A DNA stretch of 64,000 bases, taken from assembly GCF_051713825.1 (NCBI RefSeq), contig NZ_JBIOQR010000001.1, positions 1 through 64,000 of the forward strand, in the 5' to 3' direction. The translations under genes and the position numbers were made by a program. The notes below the pieces were generated by a model, which was not told the DNA's origin, did not search any database, and saw nothing but the letters and a program-made list of their open reading frames with translations. This DNA comes from Enterococcus_K sp051713825. GTDB taxonomy: Bacteria > Bacillota > Bacilli > Lactobacillales > Enterococcaceae. Below, piece by piece: positions 24,930 to 33,089 of the stretch (its first letter is position 1; the number at the start of each line of letters is the position of its first letter).

Positions 24930-25754
24930 TTATTTCTTGCGTTTTTTCTTAGGATTTTGCGCACGTTGTAACGCACGCTCTTTCTCACGAATTCTTTGTG
25001 CCTCAGCTTCGCGTTCTTTACGAATCTTAAATGGATTATTTAGTAGTAAGGTTTGACCCACTTGAAAAGCATTTGAGACTACCCAGTATAGTGACAACCC
25101 ACTGGCCAAATTAAGCCCCATAACCAAAATCATAATCGGCATAACAAAATTCATAATCTTCATCGAAGGATTCGATTCCAACTGGCTCATACTTGATAAA
25201 TACGTACTTGCAAAAGTAAAAACAGCCGCCAAAATCGGTAATAAGAAGATTGGATCGGGATTCCCCAGATTCAACCATAAAAACTGACCTGATTTTAATT
25301 CTGGTACACGAGAAATAGATTGCCATAACGCCATCAAGATAGGCATCTGAATTAACATAGGTAAACAACCCATATAAGGATTGACATTATTCTCAGCGTA
25401 TAGTTTTTGTTGTTCTTCTCTTAATTTCGCTTGTGTTTCAGAATCCTTTGATGCATATTTCTGTTGCAGTGCTTTTAATTGTGGTTGCACTTCTTGTGTT
25501 TTGCGCATGCTTTTCGTTTGAAAATGCATTAATGGTAATAAAATCACACGGATAATCAAGGTAAATAGAATAATCCCAATTCCTGGATTTCCAAATGATA
25601 GAGCTTTAATCGCTTCTGCAAAGTAGTACACAATGTAACGATCCCAGACTCCCGTACTTTGCGCATTGACCTCACCTGTTGCGCCACACGCAGATAATAC
25701 AACGACTAGCATTACTAAACCAGCCATTAAAAGTAAACGTTTGTATTTCTTCAC
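24930..25754 (-). CDS. yidC: Membrane protein insertase YidC (SpoIIIJ type)
   Basis: 274 residues. A lipoprotein signal peptide with lipobox LSAC (Cys23) is followed by five predicted membrane helices. The hydrophilic groove segment includes RVILLPLMHFQTKSMRK with the conserved Arg, and the C-terminal cytoplasmic tail is very basic (KKKRKK). It inserts membrane proteins with or without Sec. GTG start. Part of rpmH-rnpA-yidC-jag. Firmicutes usually have a second paralogue elsewhere. Confidence 0.96.
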   Translation of the reverse strand: MKKYKRLLLMAGLVMLVVVLSACGATGEVNAQSTGVWDRYIVYYFAEAIKALSFGNPGIGIILFTLIIRVILLPLMHFQTKSMRKTQEVQPQLKALQQKYASKDSETQAKLREEQQKLYAENNVNPYMGCLPMLIQMPILMALWQSISRVPELKSGQFLWLNLGNPDPIFLLPILAAVFTFASTYLSSMSQLESNPSMKIMNFVMPIMILVMGLNLASGLSLYWVVSNAFQVGQTLLLNNPFKIRKEREAEAQRIREKERALQRAQNPKKKRKK

Positions 25755-25768
25755 TTACTTTTTCCCCT

Positions 25769-26107
25769 TTATTCAATTATTTTCGCAAGCTTTAAGACAT
25801 GTTCGAGATTTGAAAGAAGTTCCTTTGAAGGTAACTCATTCGTCAATGGTCGAGCAATCACAATAAAATCTAGCTCTGGATTGATTCTTTCTTTCAGTTC
25901 GAACAAACTAGCACGAATTTTTCGTTTGACAGAATTTCTTTCTACCGCATTTCCAATCTTTTTTCCGACCGAAATTCCGACTCGGAAATGTTTTTGATTA
26001 GGCTTATCTAAACGATAGACAACAAATCGACGGTTCGCGAAAGAAGTGCCTTCTTGGAAAACCTTTTGAAATTCTCGTTCTTTTTTTACTCGATATGCTT
26101 TCTTCAT
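25769..26107 (-). CDS. rnpA: Ribonuclease P protein component
   Basis: 112 residues: KKAYRVKKEREFQKVFQEG start, FRVGISVGKKIGNAVERNSVKRKIR RNA-binding motif. It supports the RNase P RNA in maturing tRNA 5' ends. It follows rpmH, with a small hairpin terminator between them, and precedes yidC by 14 bp. Confidence 0.96.
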   Translation of the reverse strand: MKKAYRVKKEREFQKVFQEGTSFANRRFVVYRLDKPNQKHFRVGISVGKKIGNAVERNSVKRKIRASLFELKERINPELDFIVIARPLTNELPSKELLSNLEHVLKLAKIIE

Positions 26108-26203
26108 CTAGTTTCCTTCGCTTCTTTCCTTATCTTTCACTCACCCAACAATCATACCATATTTAACTAGGTGGATTCACCTATTTTCTAGGAAAAAAGG
26201 TAC

Positions 26204-26228
26204 AAAAAAAACCACTGAAACCCAGTGG
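26204..26228 (-). terminator. Hairpin with T-run between rpmH and rnpA
   Basis: On the minus strand CCACTG, loop, CAGTGG is followed by TTTTTTT. It lies immediately after the rpmH stop and before rnpA, so it probably lowers rnpA expression relative to L34 rather than ending all transcription. Confidence 0.65.
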
Positions 26229-26229
26229 C

Positions 26230-26364
26230 TTAAGCTGAAAGAACTTTTCTTCCTTTAAGGCGACGGCTAGCTAGCACGCGACGGCCATTTTTAGTGCTCA
26301 TACGTTTACGGAACCCGTGAACTTTTTGACGTTTACGTTTGTTTGGTTGGTATGTTCTTTTCAT
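26230..26364 (-). CDS. rpmH: 50S ribosomal protein L34
   Basis: 44 residues, very basic: MKRTYQPNKRKRQKVHGFRK start and ending RRLKGRKVLSA, complete for the family. It is the first gene left of the origin, divergent from dnaA across oriC, as in nearly all Firmicutes. Confidence 0.97.
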   Translation of the reverse strand: MKRTYQPNKRKRQKVHGFRKRMSTKNGRRVLASRRLKGRKVLSA

Positions 26365-26449
26365 TTATTCCACCTCCATAAGAGTATTACTATCCATATA
26401 CACAGACATACTTTGATAGTATACCTAGTAGACCTAGGTTTTGTCAATG

Positions 26450-26840
26450 ATAAATTGTAGAGAAACTCACGTAAATGTCTCGAAAAATTTATCCACAATC
26501 TCAATTTTTTTGAGGATAGAGCTGTGAATCAGCAAAAAAATTTTCACAGGCTTTTTGGAGTTTCCCCCCGACTTTTGCACAAATTCACGCCCTGTCAAAA
26601 AGTTATCCTCAGGAGTTTTAAACATGTGGAAAAGCGCCTAAAACCCTTTCTGAATCTGAATAGTTTGTCCACAGGTCTTGTTTACTTTTTTTATTAAACC
26701 CGAGTTATCCACCTGTTGATTACTCTTGTGGATAACTTTTTATAGGTCTTTGGATTACTTTTTTGTTTTTTCACACAGTTTGTGGATAAATGAAAAGAAA
26801 TTTTTATTTTCCTTAAAGAATCTGTGGAAAACTTCGCTAA
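26450..26840. other. oriC: oriC: DnaA-box cluster upstream of dnaA
   Basis: The 530-bp rpmH-dnaA gap carries perfect DnaA boxes TTATCCACA at 26489-26497 and its complement at 26727-26735 and 26781-26789. One-mismatch boxes lie at 26625-26633, 26665-26673, 26705-26713 and 26823-26831, with a weaker one at 26603. The layout matches the incA/B region of Bacillus-type bipartite origins; it also means DnaA autoregulates dnaA. Confidence 0.93.
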
Positions 26841-26894
26841 AAAATGCTAAATTAGAACTACCTATTTCTATTTATAAGATAAGGAGGATCTCTG

Positions 26895-28232
26895 ATGGCA
26901 TCACTGGAAGATATTTGGCTAGATCTTCAAGAGAGTTATCGTGCAGAACTTAGCCCTACCAGCTACAATGCCTGGATCGATACTGCACAACCACTTTCTC
27001 TACAGAATAACCAATTAATTATCGAAGTGCCCTCTAGTTTACACAAAAACTATTGGGAAAAAAACTTAGCAACCAAAATTGTTGAAACAGGCTATAAACT
27101 AACTGGTCAAGAAATCATTCCTTCATTTGTCGCAGCTGATGAAGAACCTCAGCTTAAACCAGCCATAAAACAAAAAGAAGAAGCACCAAAACCTATCAAA
27201 CTCGCTAAAAAAGCGATGTTGAATCAAAAGTATACATTTGACACCTTTGTTATCGGTAAAGGCAATCAGATGGCACATGCTGCAGCACTTGTTGTTGCTG
27301 AAGATCCTGGATCGATGTACAATCCCTTGTTCTTTTATGGAGGCGTTGGATTAGGAAAGACTCACTTGATGCACGCAATTGGCCATCAAATGTTATTAAA
27401 TCAACCAGATGCCAAAGTTAAATACGTCAGTAGTGAGACCTTTGCCAATGATTTCATTAACTCTATCCAAAACAAAACCAGTGAAGAATTCCGCCAAGAA
27501 TATCGCAACGTTGAGCTCTTACTCGTCGATGATGTCCAATTCTTCGCAGAAAAAGAAGCGACACAAGAAGAGTTCTTCCATACCTTTAACGCTTTATATA
27601 ATGATGGAAAACAAATTGTCCTAACCAGTGACCGTTTGCCAACTGAGATACCAAAACTAGAAGAGCGACTCGTTTCGCGTTTTGCGTGGGGCTTATCTGT
27701 TGATATTACCCCTCCAGATTTGGAAACCAGAACCGCTATTTTACGGAAAAAAGCGGCGGCTGAGCGCTTGGAAATTCCAGATGACACGTTAAGTTATATT
27801 GCCGGTCAGATTGACTCCAATATTCGTGAGCTAGAAGGCGCGTTGGTTCGCGTACAGGCGTTTGCTACTATTAATAGTTCAGACATCACCACGAGTTTAG
27901 CTGCTGATGCACTGAAAACACTTAAGTCTGGGCGAGGTCATAGCCAGCTGTCGATTCTTCAAATTCAAGAGGAAGTTGCCAAGTACTATCATATTCAGAT
28001 GAAAGACTTAAAAGGTAAAAAGCGTGTCAAATCGATTGTGGTGCCCCGTCAGATTGCGATGTATCTTTCTCGAGAGCTTACAGATAATTCTCTTCCTAAG
28101 ATTGGCGCAGAATTTGGCGGAAAAGATCATACAACGGTGCTGCATGCCCACGAAAAAATTGAACAATTACTCAATACCGATTCAACCATGCAAAATGAAA
28201 TTTCAGAAATTAAGAACTTCCTACTAAACTAG
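26895..28232 (+). CDS. dnaA: Chromosomal replication initiator DnaA
   Basis: 445 residues. Domain I (LEDIWLDLQESYRAELS), a short variable linker rich in Lys/Pro, AAA+ domain III with Walker A GGVGLGKTHL and Walker B LLLVDDVQF, and DNA-binding domain IV with the signature GKDHTTVLHAHEKI. It binds the boxes on both sides of its gene and unwinds the origin. ATG after AAGGAGG. The transcription direction marks the right replichore. Confidence 0.98.
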   Translation: MASLEDIWLDLQESYRAELSPTSYNAWIDTAQPLSLQNNQLIIEVPSSLHKNYWEKNLATKIVETGYKLTGQEIIPSFVAADEEPQLKPAIKQKEEAPKPIKLAKKAMLNQKYTFDTFVIGKGNQMAHAAALVVAEDPGSMYNPLFFYGGVGLGKTHLMHAIGHQMLLNQPDAKVKYVSSETFANDFINSIQNKTSEEFRQEYRNVELLLVDDVQFFAEKEATQEEFFHTFNALYNDGKQIVLTSDRLPTEIPKLEERLVSRFAWGLSVDITPPDLETRTAILRKKAAAERLEIPDDTLSYIAGQIDSNIRELEGALVRVQAFATINSSDITTSLAADALKTLKSGRGHSQLSILQIQEEVAKYYHIQMKDLKGKKRVKSIVVPRQIAMYLSRELTDNSLPKIGAEFGGKDHTTVLHAHEKIEQLLNTDSTMQNEISEIKNFLLN

Positions 28233-28256
28233 TGAACGAATCTGCAAAAATTAATT

Positions 28257-28400
28257 TGTGGATAACTTTTAAAATTGACTTTCTTTTTTCCACAGGATAT
28301 ACACAAGCAAAAAGACTTGTGCCTGATACGAGAAATTAGTTTTCCACAGGATTAACAGGCCCTACTACTTTTATTATCTCTTATTAATAAATAAAACAAA
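28257..28400. other. oriC: oriC downstream part: DnaA boxes and AT-rich unwinding region
   Basis: Between dnaA and dnaN are a perfect DnaA box (28257-28265) and two TTTTCCACA boxes (28286-28294, 28340-28348). They are followed by a stretch of nearly pure A/T (about 28366-28400) that fits a DNA unwinding element. Confidence 0.85.
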
Positions 28401-28412
28401 GGAGTTACCCTC

Positions 28413-29543
28413 ATGAAATTCTCTTTAAAACGCACAATCTTTATGCAAGAATTACAAACCGTCCAAAGAGCCATCTCTTCAAAAACAACTATTCCCATTT
28501 TGACAGGGGTAAAAATCTTAGTCACAGAAGAAGGTTTGACTTTAACCGGAAGTAACGCTGATATTTCTATAGAAACATTTTTAAGTGTGCAGGATGAAAA
28601 TTCTCTTCTACAGATTGAAGAAACAGGCAAGATTGTTTTACAAGCTCGTTTCTTTAGTGAAATTATTCGTCGTTTACCTGAAGAAGAAGTTTCTATTGAA
28701 ATGCTTGAAAACAATCAAGTGGCGATTACTTCAGGAAAAGCTCATTTTACAATTAACGGGTTAGATGCAGACAACTACCCACATCTACCAGTTATTGAAA
28801 CAGAAAATCAAATGAAATTACCTGTTCATGTGTTAAACAAATTAATTGCCGAGACAGGCTTTGCTGTTTCTCAACATGAAAGCCGGCCAATTTTAACCGG
28901 TGTTCATTTTATCTTAAGTGATCAAAAACTATTAGCTGTGGCAACCGACTCTCATCGTTTGAGTCAACGTGTCATTCCAATTGAACAAGCGGTAGAAAAT
29001 TTTGACATCGTAATTCCTGGAAAAAGCTTAATTGAGCTGTCTCGTTCATTAACAGATGAAGAAGAGTTAGTTGAGATCAGCATTATGGAAAACCAAGTTC
29101 TTTTCAAAACAGAAACGATGTACTTTTACTCACGTTTACTAGAAGGCAAGTACCCAGATACCAATCGGTTAATTCCTTCAAGCTTTAATACTGAGATTGA
29201 TTTTTATGTACCAACACTTTTAGCTGCGATTGAACGTGCCTCACTTTTATCACATGAAGGCCGCAATAATATCGTTCGTTTGACGCTTGATGCTGATTCT
29301 GTTGTTTTATCAGGGAACTCACCAGAAGTTGGGAAAGTCGAAGAAAGCTTGAGTTACGAGAAAGTCACTGGCGAACCCTTAGAGCTCTCCTTTAATCCTG
29401 ATTACATGAAAGCTGCTCTTAGAGCCTTTGGTGACATGAGTGTGACGGTCAAATTCATTTCAGCTGTTCGCCCATTCACATTAGAACCAACTGAAAGCTC
29501 TGTCGAATTTATCCAATTAATTACGCCAGTTCGGACAAATTAA
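28413..29543 (+). CDS. dnaN: DNA polymerase III beta subunit (sliding clamp)
   Basis: 376 residues forming three clamp domains; MKFSLKRTIFMQELQTVQRAISSKTTIPIL is split across the usual start, and the end ..VEFIQLITPVRTN is typical. The dimeric ring tethers polymerase to DNA. GGAG site before ATG. It is followed by a strong palindromic terminator, so it is separated from yaaA. Confidence 0.97.
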   Translation: MKFSLKRTIFMQELQTVQRAISSKTTIPILTGVKILVTEEGLTLTGSNADISIETFLSVQDENSLLQIEETGKIVLQARFFSEIIRRLPEEEVSIEMLENNQVAITSGKAHFTINGLDADNYPHLPVIETENQMKLPVHVLNKLIAETGFAVSQHESRPILTGVHFILSDQKLLAVATDSHRLSQRVIPIEQAVENFDIVIPGKSLIELSRSLTDEEELVEISIMENQVLFKTETMYFYSRLLEGKYPDTNRLIPSSFNTEIDFYVPTLLAAIERASLLSHEGRNNIVRLTLDADSVVLSGNSPEVGKVEESLSYEKVTGEPLELSFNPDYMKAALRAFGDMSVTVKFISAVRPFTLEPTESSVEFIQLITPVRTN

Positions 29544-29601
29544 TTTTTTATTTTCATCTTTTTTTGAAAGTTTTTGAAAAAGTAAAAAGAATATCCTATC
29601 T

Positions 29602-29645
29602 GCAGAAGGTCTTAAAATCGATTTTAAGGCCTTCTGCTTTGTTTT
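29602..29645 (+). terminator. Terminator of dnaN
   Basis: GCAGAAGGtCTTAAAAT meets its near-exact complement around a cg centre and is followed by TTTGTTTT. The 36-base hairpin lies 59 bp after the dnaN stop. Confidence 0.8.
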
Positions 29646-29703
29646 AAATAGAAAAGACTTTTTTTAGGTAAAAGCCCTTAGATTTAAAAATATATAGGGA
29701 AAT

Positions 29704-29732
29704 TTGTTTTATTCGCTTAAAAAGGGTATAAT
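29704..29732 (+). promoter_or_regulatory. Promoter of yaaA-recF-gyrB-gyrA
   Basis: TTGTTT, 17 bp, TATAAT, 38 bp before the yaaA start. It follows the dnaN terminator and so drives the downstream operon separately. Confidence 0.75.
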
Positions 29733-29769
29733 AGAGTGTATGTTTATCAGAGAAAATGAGGGATGCTAA

Positions 29770-30012
29770 TTGAAAGAAAAAGTCATTTTGAAAACAGATT
29801 ACATGACTTTAGGACAAGTCCTAAAAGAGGTCAATATTATTAGCAGTGGCGGTCAAGCCAAATGGTACTTAGCCGAGCATACCGTGTTTGTCGATGGAGA
29901 GCCTGAAAACCGTCGTGGACGTAAATTATATCCGGGCATGATGTTAGAAATACCTGATGAAGGTACTTTTTTTATGAAAAAAAAGGAAATGACGTCTGAT
30001 GAAACTGAGTAA
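29770..30012 (+). CDS. yaaA: S4-domain RNA-binding protein YaaA (RlbA)
   Basis: 80 residues with an S4 RNA-binding fold: LGQVLKEVNIISSGGQAKWYLAEHTVFVDGEPENRRGRKL. The always-conserved neighbour between dnaN and recF; probably involved in ribosome biogenesis. TTG start. Its 3' end overlaps recF by 14 bp, indicating translational coupling. Confidence 0.92.
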   Translation: MKEKVILKTDYMTLGQVLKEVNIISSGGQAKWYLAEHTVFVDGEPENRRGRKLYPGMMLEIPDEGTFFMKKKEMTSDETE

Positions 30013-31120
30013 TATCCAACTCAAAAATTATCGTAACTATGAAGAGTTGTCGTTAACTTTTTCAAAGAACTTAACGATTTTTTTGGGAGAAAATGCCCAA
30101 GGGAAAACAAATATTTTAGAGAGTCTCTACGTTTTAGCCATGACTCGAAGCCACAGAACCAACAATGAACAAGAATTGATTCAGTGGGGAAAAGAGCAAG
30201 CTTACATAATGGGAACGGTAGAACGCCATCTTTCAAAGACACCGTTAGAATTAACGTTGTCCAAAAAGGGCCGGAAAACAAAGATTAATCACATCGAGCA
30301 AAAACGATTGAGTAGTTATGTCGGGCAGCTGAACGTGATTTTGTTTGCGCCGGAAGATCTTTCTCTTGTGAAAGGTAGCCCTCAGCTGAGAAGAAAATTC
30401 TTAGATATGGAGATTGGCCAAATCAACCCAATTTATTTGTTTGACCTGGTTCAATATCAATCTGTTTTAAAGCAACGCAACCAGTATCTGAAACAGCTGG
30501 CTGAAAAAAAACAGACGGATTTGATTTATTTGGATATTTTAACGGAACAGCTTGCCGAATTTGGTGGAAAAGTTTTATTTGCTCGACAGAAGTTTGTGAA
30601 ACGTTTGGAACACTGGGCGAATTTATTACATCAACAAATCAGTCATCAAAAAGAGAACCTTCAGATTTCTTATGTGGCAACGGTGCCGTTTGGTGAAGAA
30701 ACCACAGCAGAGGATATCCAGGAGCTTCTTTTGCAGGAGCTTCAGCGAAATAGAAAAAAAGAACTCTTTAAAGCCTCGACGTTTCTTGGTCCTCATAGGG
30801 ATGATTTACAATTTTTTGTCAATGAACAAAATGTGCAAACTTATGGTTCCCAAGGCCAACAACGGACAACCGCTTTGAGTATCAAACTAGCTGAGATTGA
30901 TTTGATGAAGGAAGAGACGGGCGAATACCCAATTTTACTTTTGGATGATGTGATGAGTGAGTTAGATGATTCTAGACAGCTCCATTTACTAGAAACAATT
31001 GAAGGGAAAGTGCAAACTTTTTTGACAACGACAACGCTGGATCATGTAAAAAATAAAATGACTGTTGAACCGGAGATTTTTTATGTTCATCAGGGAGAAA
31101 TAAAAGGAGCAGAGACCTAA
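29999..31120 (+). CDS. recF: DNA replication and repair protein RecF
   Basis: 373 residues. SMC-like ATPase: Walker A GENAQGKTNILES, signature region STFLGPHRDDL, Walker B PILLLDDVMSELD. It loads RecA at gaps with RecO and RecR. Overlaps yaaA by 14 bp, and its stop codon abuts the gyrB ATG. Confidence 0.97.
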   Translation: MKLSNIQLKNYRNYEELSLTFSKNLTIFLGENAQGKTNILESLYVLAMTRSHRTNNEQELIQWGKEQAYIMGTVERHLSKTPLELTLSKKGRKTKINHIEQKRLSSYVGQLNVILFAPEDLSLVKGSPQLRRKFLDMEIGQINPIYLFDLVQYQSVLKQRNQYLKQLAEKKQTDLIYLDILTEQLAEFGGKVLFARQKFVKRLEHWANLLHQQISHQKENLQISYVATVPFGEETTAEDIQELLLQELQRNRKKELFKASTFLGPHRDDLQFFVNEQNVQTYGSQGQQRTTALSIKLAEIDLMKEETGEYPILLLDDVMSELDDSRQLHLLETIEGKVQTFLTTTTLDHVKNKMTVEPEIFYVHQGEIKGAET

Positions 31121-33070
31121 ATGACAGAAGAAGAAAAAAGTTTAGTGGAACGTGCCAAGGAATATGATGCCAGTCAGATTCAAGTTCTGGAAGGCTTAGA
31201 GGCCGTTCGTAAACGTCCAGGGATGTATATTGGTTCAACAAGTGGTGAAGGTCTTCATCATTTGGTATGGGAAATCGTTGATAACTCGATTGATGAAGCG
31301 TTAGCTGGTTTTGCGACATCGATTCACGTAGTCGTAGAAGAAGATAACAGTATTACCGTTATTGATGATGGTCGAGGAATTCCAGTAGGGATCCAAGCCA
31401 AAACAGGTCGTCCTGCTGTTGAAACAGTTTTTACTGTCTTACATGCTGGGGGAAAATTCGGCGGTGGCGGTTATAAAGTATCTGGGGGGCTACATGGAGT
31501 AGGTTCATCTGTTGTAAATGCCTTGTCTTCTGTTTTAGATGTAAAAGTCTATAAAGAAGGTAAAATTTATTTTCAAGAGTACCAACGCGGTGCTGTGATG
31601 AATGATTTGAAGGTCATTGGAGAAACAGATCGAAGCGGAACAGAAGTTCACTTTATTCCCGATCCAGAGATCTTTACAGAAACAACTGTCTTTAACTTTG
31701 ATAAATTAGCAACACGTGTCAGAGAGCTTGCTTTCTTGAATCGTGGGTTGCATATTTCAATAGAAGATCGTCGAGAAGAAAAACCAGTCCTTCGCGAGTA
31801 CCATTACGAAGGTGGGATTAAGAGTTATGTGGAACATTTGAATGCGAATAAAGATGTTCTTTTCCCAGAGCCCGTGTTTATTGAAGGCGAACAACAAGAC
31901 ATTATTGTCGAAGTTTCTATGCAATATACAGATGGGTATCATTCGAATATTTTAAGTTTTGCCAACAATATTCATACCTATGAAGGTGGGACCCATGAAT
32001 CAGGGTTCAAAACTTCGTTAACGCGTGTGATTAATGATTATGCACGCAAACAAAAGTTAATGAAAGAAAATGATGAAAACTTAACCGGGGAAGATGTTCG
32101 TGAAGGTTTGACAGCTGTTATCTCAATCAAACATCCAGATCCTCAGTTTGAAGGACAAACCAAAACAAAACTAGGAAATTCGGAAGTTCGAACAGTTACT
32201 GACCGTCTTTTCTCAGAACACTTTGGCAAATTCTTGATGGAAAACCCAACAGTCGGTCGTCAGATTGTTGAAAAAGGAATGTTGGCTTCAAAAGCGCGTC
32301 TAGCAGCTAAACGTGCGCGTGAAGTGACTCGTCGTAAAGGCGCCTTAGAAATCAGTAATTTACCAGGAAAACTAGCCGATTGTTCAAGTAATGTTCCTGA
32401 AAAATGCGAATTGTTCATCGTCGAAGGAGACTCTGCCGGTGGATCTGCAAAACAAGGAAGAAGTCGTGAGTACCAAGCGATTTTACCTATTCGTGGGAAA
32501 ATCTTGAATGTCGAAAAAGCCAGCATGGATAAAATTTTAGCGAACGAAGAAATTCGCTCACTATTTACAGCGATGGGAACAGGCTTTGGTTCTGATTTTG
32601 ATGTCTCAAAAGCGCGTTACCACAAACTAGTCATCATGACCGATGCCGATGTCGATGGCGCGCATATCCGGACGCTTTTATTGACTCTCTTTTATCGTTA
32701 TATGCGTCCAATTGTGGAAGCAGGGTATGTCTATATTGCGCAGCCTCCTTTATATGGCGTGAAACAAGGGAAAAACATTACCTACGTTCAACCAGGGAAA
32801 AATGCAGAAGAAAACTTGAAAAAAATTATGAGTGAATTACCAGCGAGTCCAAAAGCAACGGTTCAGCGTTACAAAGGGCTAGGAGAAATGGATGACCATC
32901 AATTGTGGGAAACAACCATGGATCCAGAGCGCCGAATGATGGCACGAGTGAGCGTGGATGATGCGATTGAAGCCGATCAAATCTTTGAAATGTTGATGGG
33001 AGACAAGGTTGAGCCTCGTCGTGCGTTTATTGAAGAAAACGCCCATTACGTGAAGAATTTAGATATTTAA
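31121..33070 (+). CDS. gyrB: DNA gyrase subunit B
   Basis: 649 residues. GHKL ATPase (EIVDNSIDEALAG, DDGRGIPVG, GGLHGVGSSVVNALS) and TOPRIM domain (EGDSAGGSAKQGR, DADVDGAHI). With GyrA it introduces negative supercoils. No large insertion, typical for Gram-positives. It is immediately after recF and 19 bp before gyrA. Confidence 0.98.
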   Translation: MTEEEKSLVERAKEYDASQIQVLEGLEAVRKRPGMYIGSTSGEGLHHLVWEIVDNSIDEALAGFATSIHVVVEEDNSITVIDDGRGIPVGIQAKTGRPAVETVFTVLHAGGKFGGGGYKVSGGLHGVGSSVVNALSSVLDVKVYKEGKIYFQEYQRGAVMNDLKVIGETDRSGTEVHFIPDPEIFTETTVFNFDKLATRVRELAFLNRGLHISIEDRREEKPVLREYHYEGGIKSYVEHLNANKDVLFPEPVFIEGEQQDIIVEVSMQYTDGYHSNILSFANNIHTYEGGTHESGFKTSLTRVINDYARKQKLMKENDENLTGEDVREGLTAVISIKHPDPQFEGQTKTKLGNSEVRTVTDRLFSEHFGKFLMENPTVGRQIVEKGMLASKARLAAKRAREVTRRKGALEISNLPGKLADCSSNVPEKCELFIVEGDSAGGSAKQGRSREYQAILPIRGKILNVEKASMDKILANEEIRSLFTAMGTGFGSDFDVSKARYHKLVIMTDADVDGAHIRTLLLTLFYRYMRPIVEAGYVYIAQPPLYGVKQGKNITYVQPGKNAEENLKKIMSELPASPKATVQRYKGLGEMDDHQLWETTMDPERRMMARVSVDDAIEADQIFEMLMGDKVEPRRAFIEENAHYVKNLDI

Positions 33071-33089
33071 CCTTGAAGGAGGGAATTTC

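Noticed and set aside
26726..26953. 75-codon plus-strand open frame over oriC
   Set aside because: Covers DnaA boxes and overlaps the dnaA start in another frame; no ribosome-binding site.
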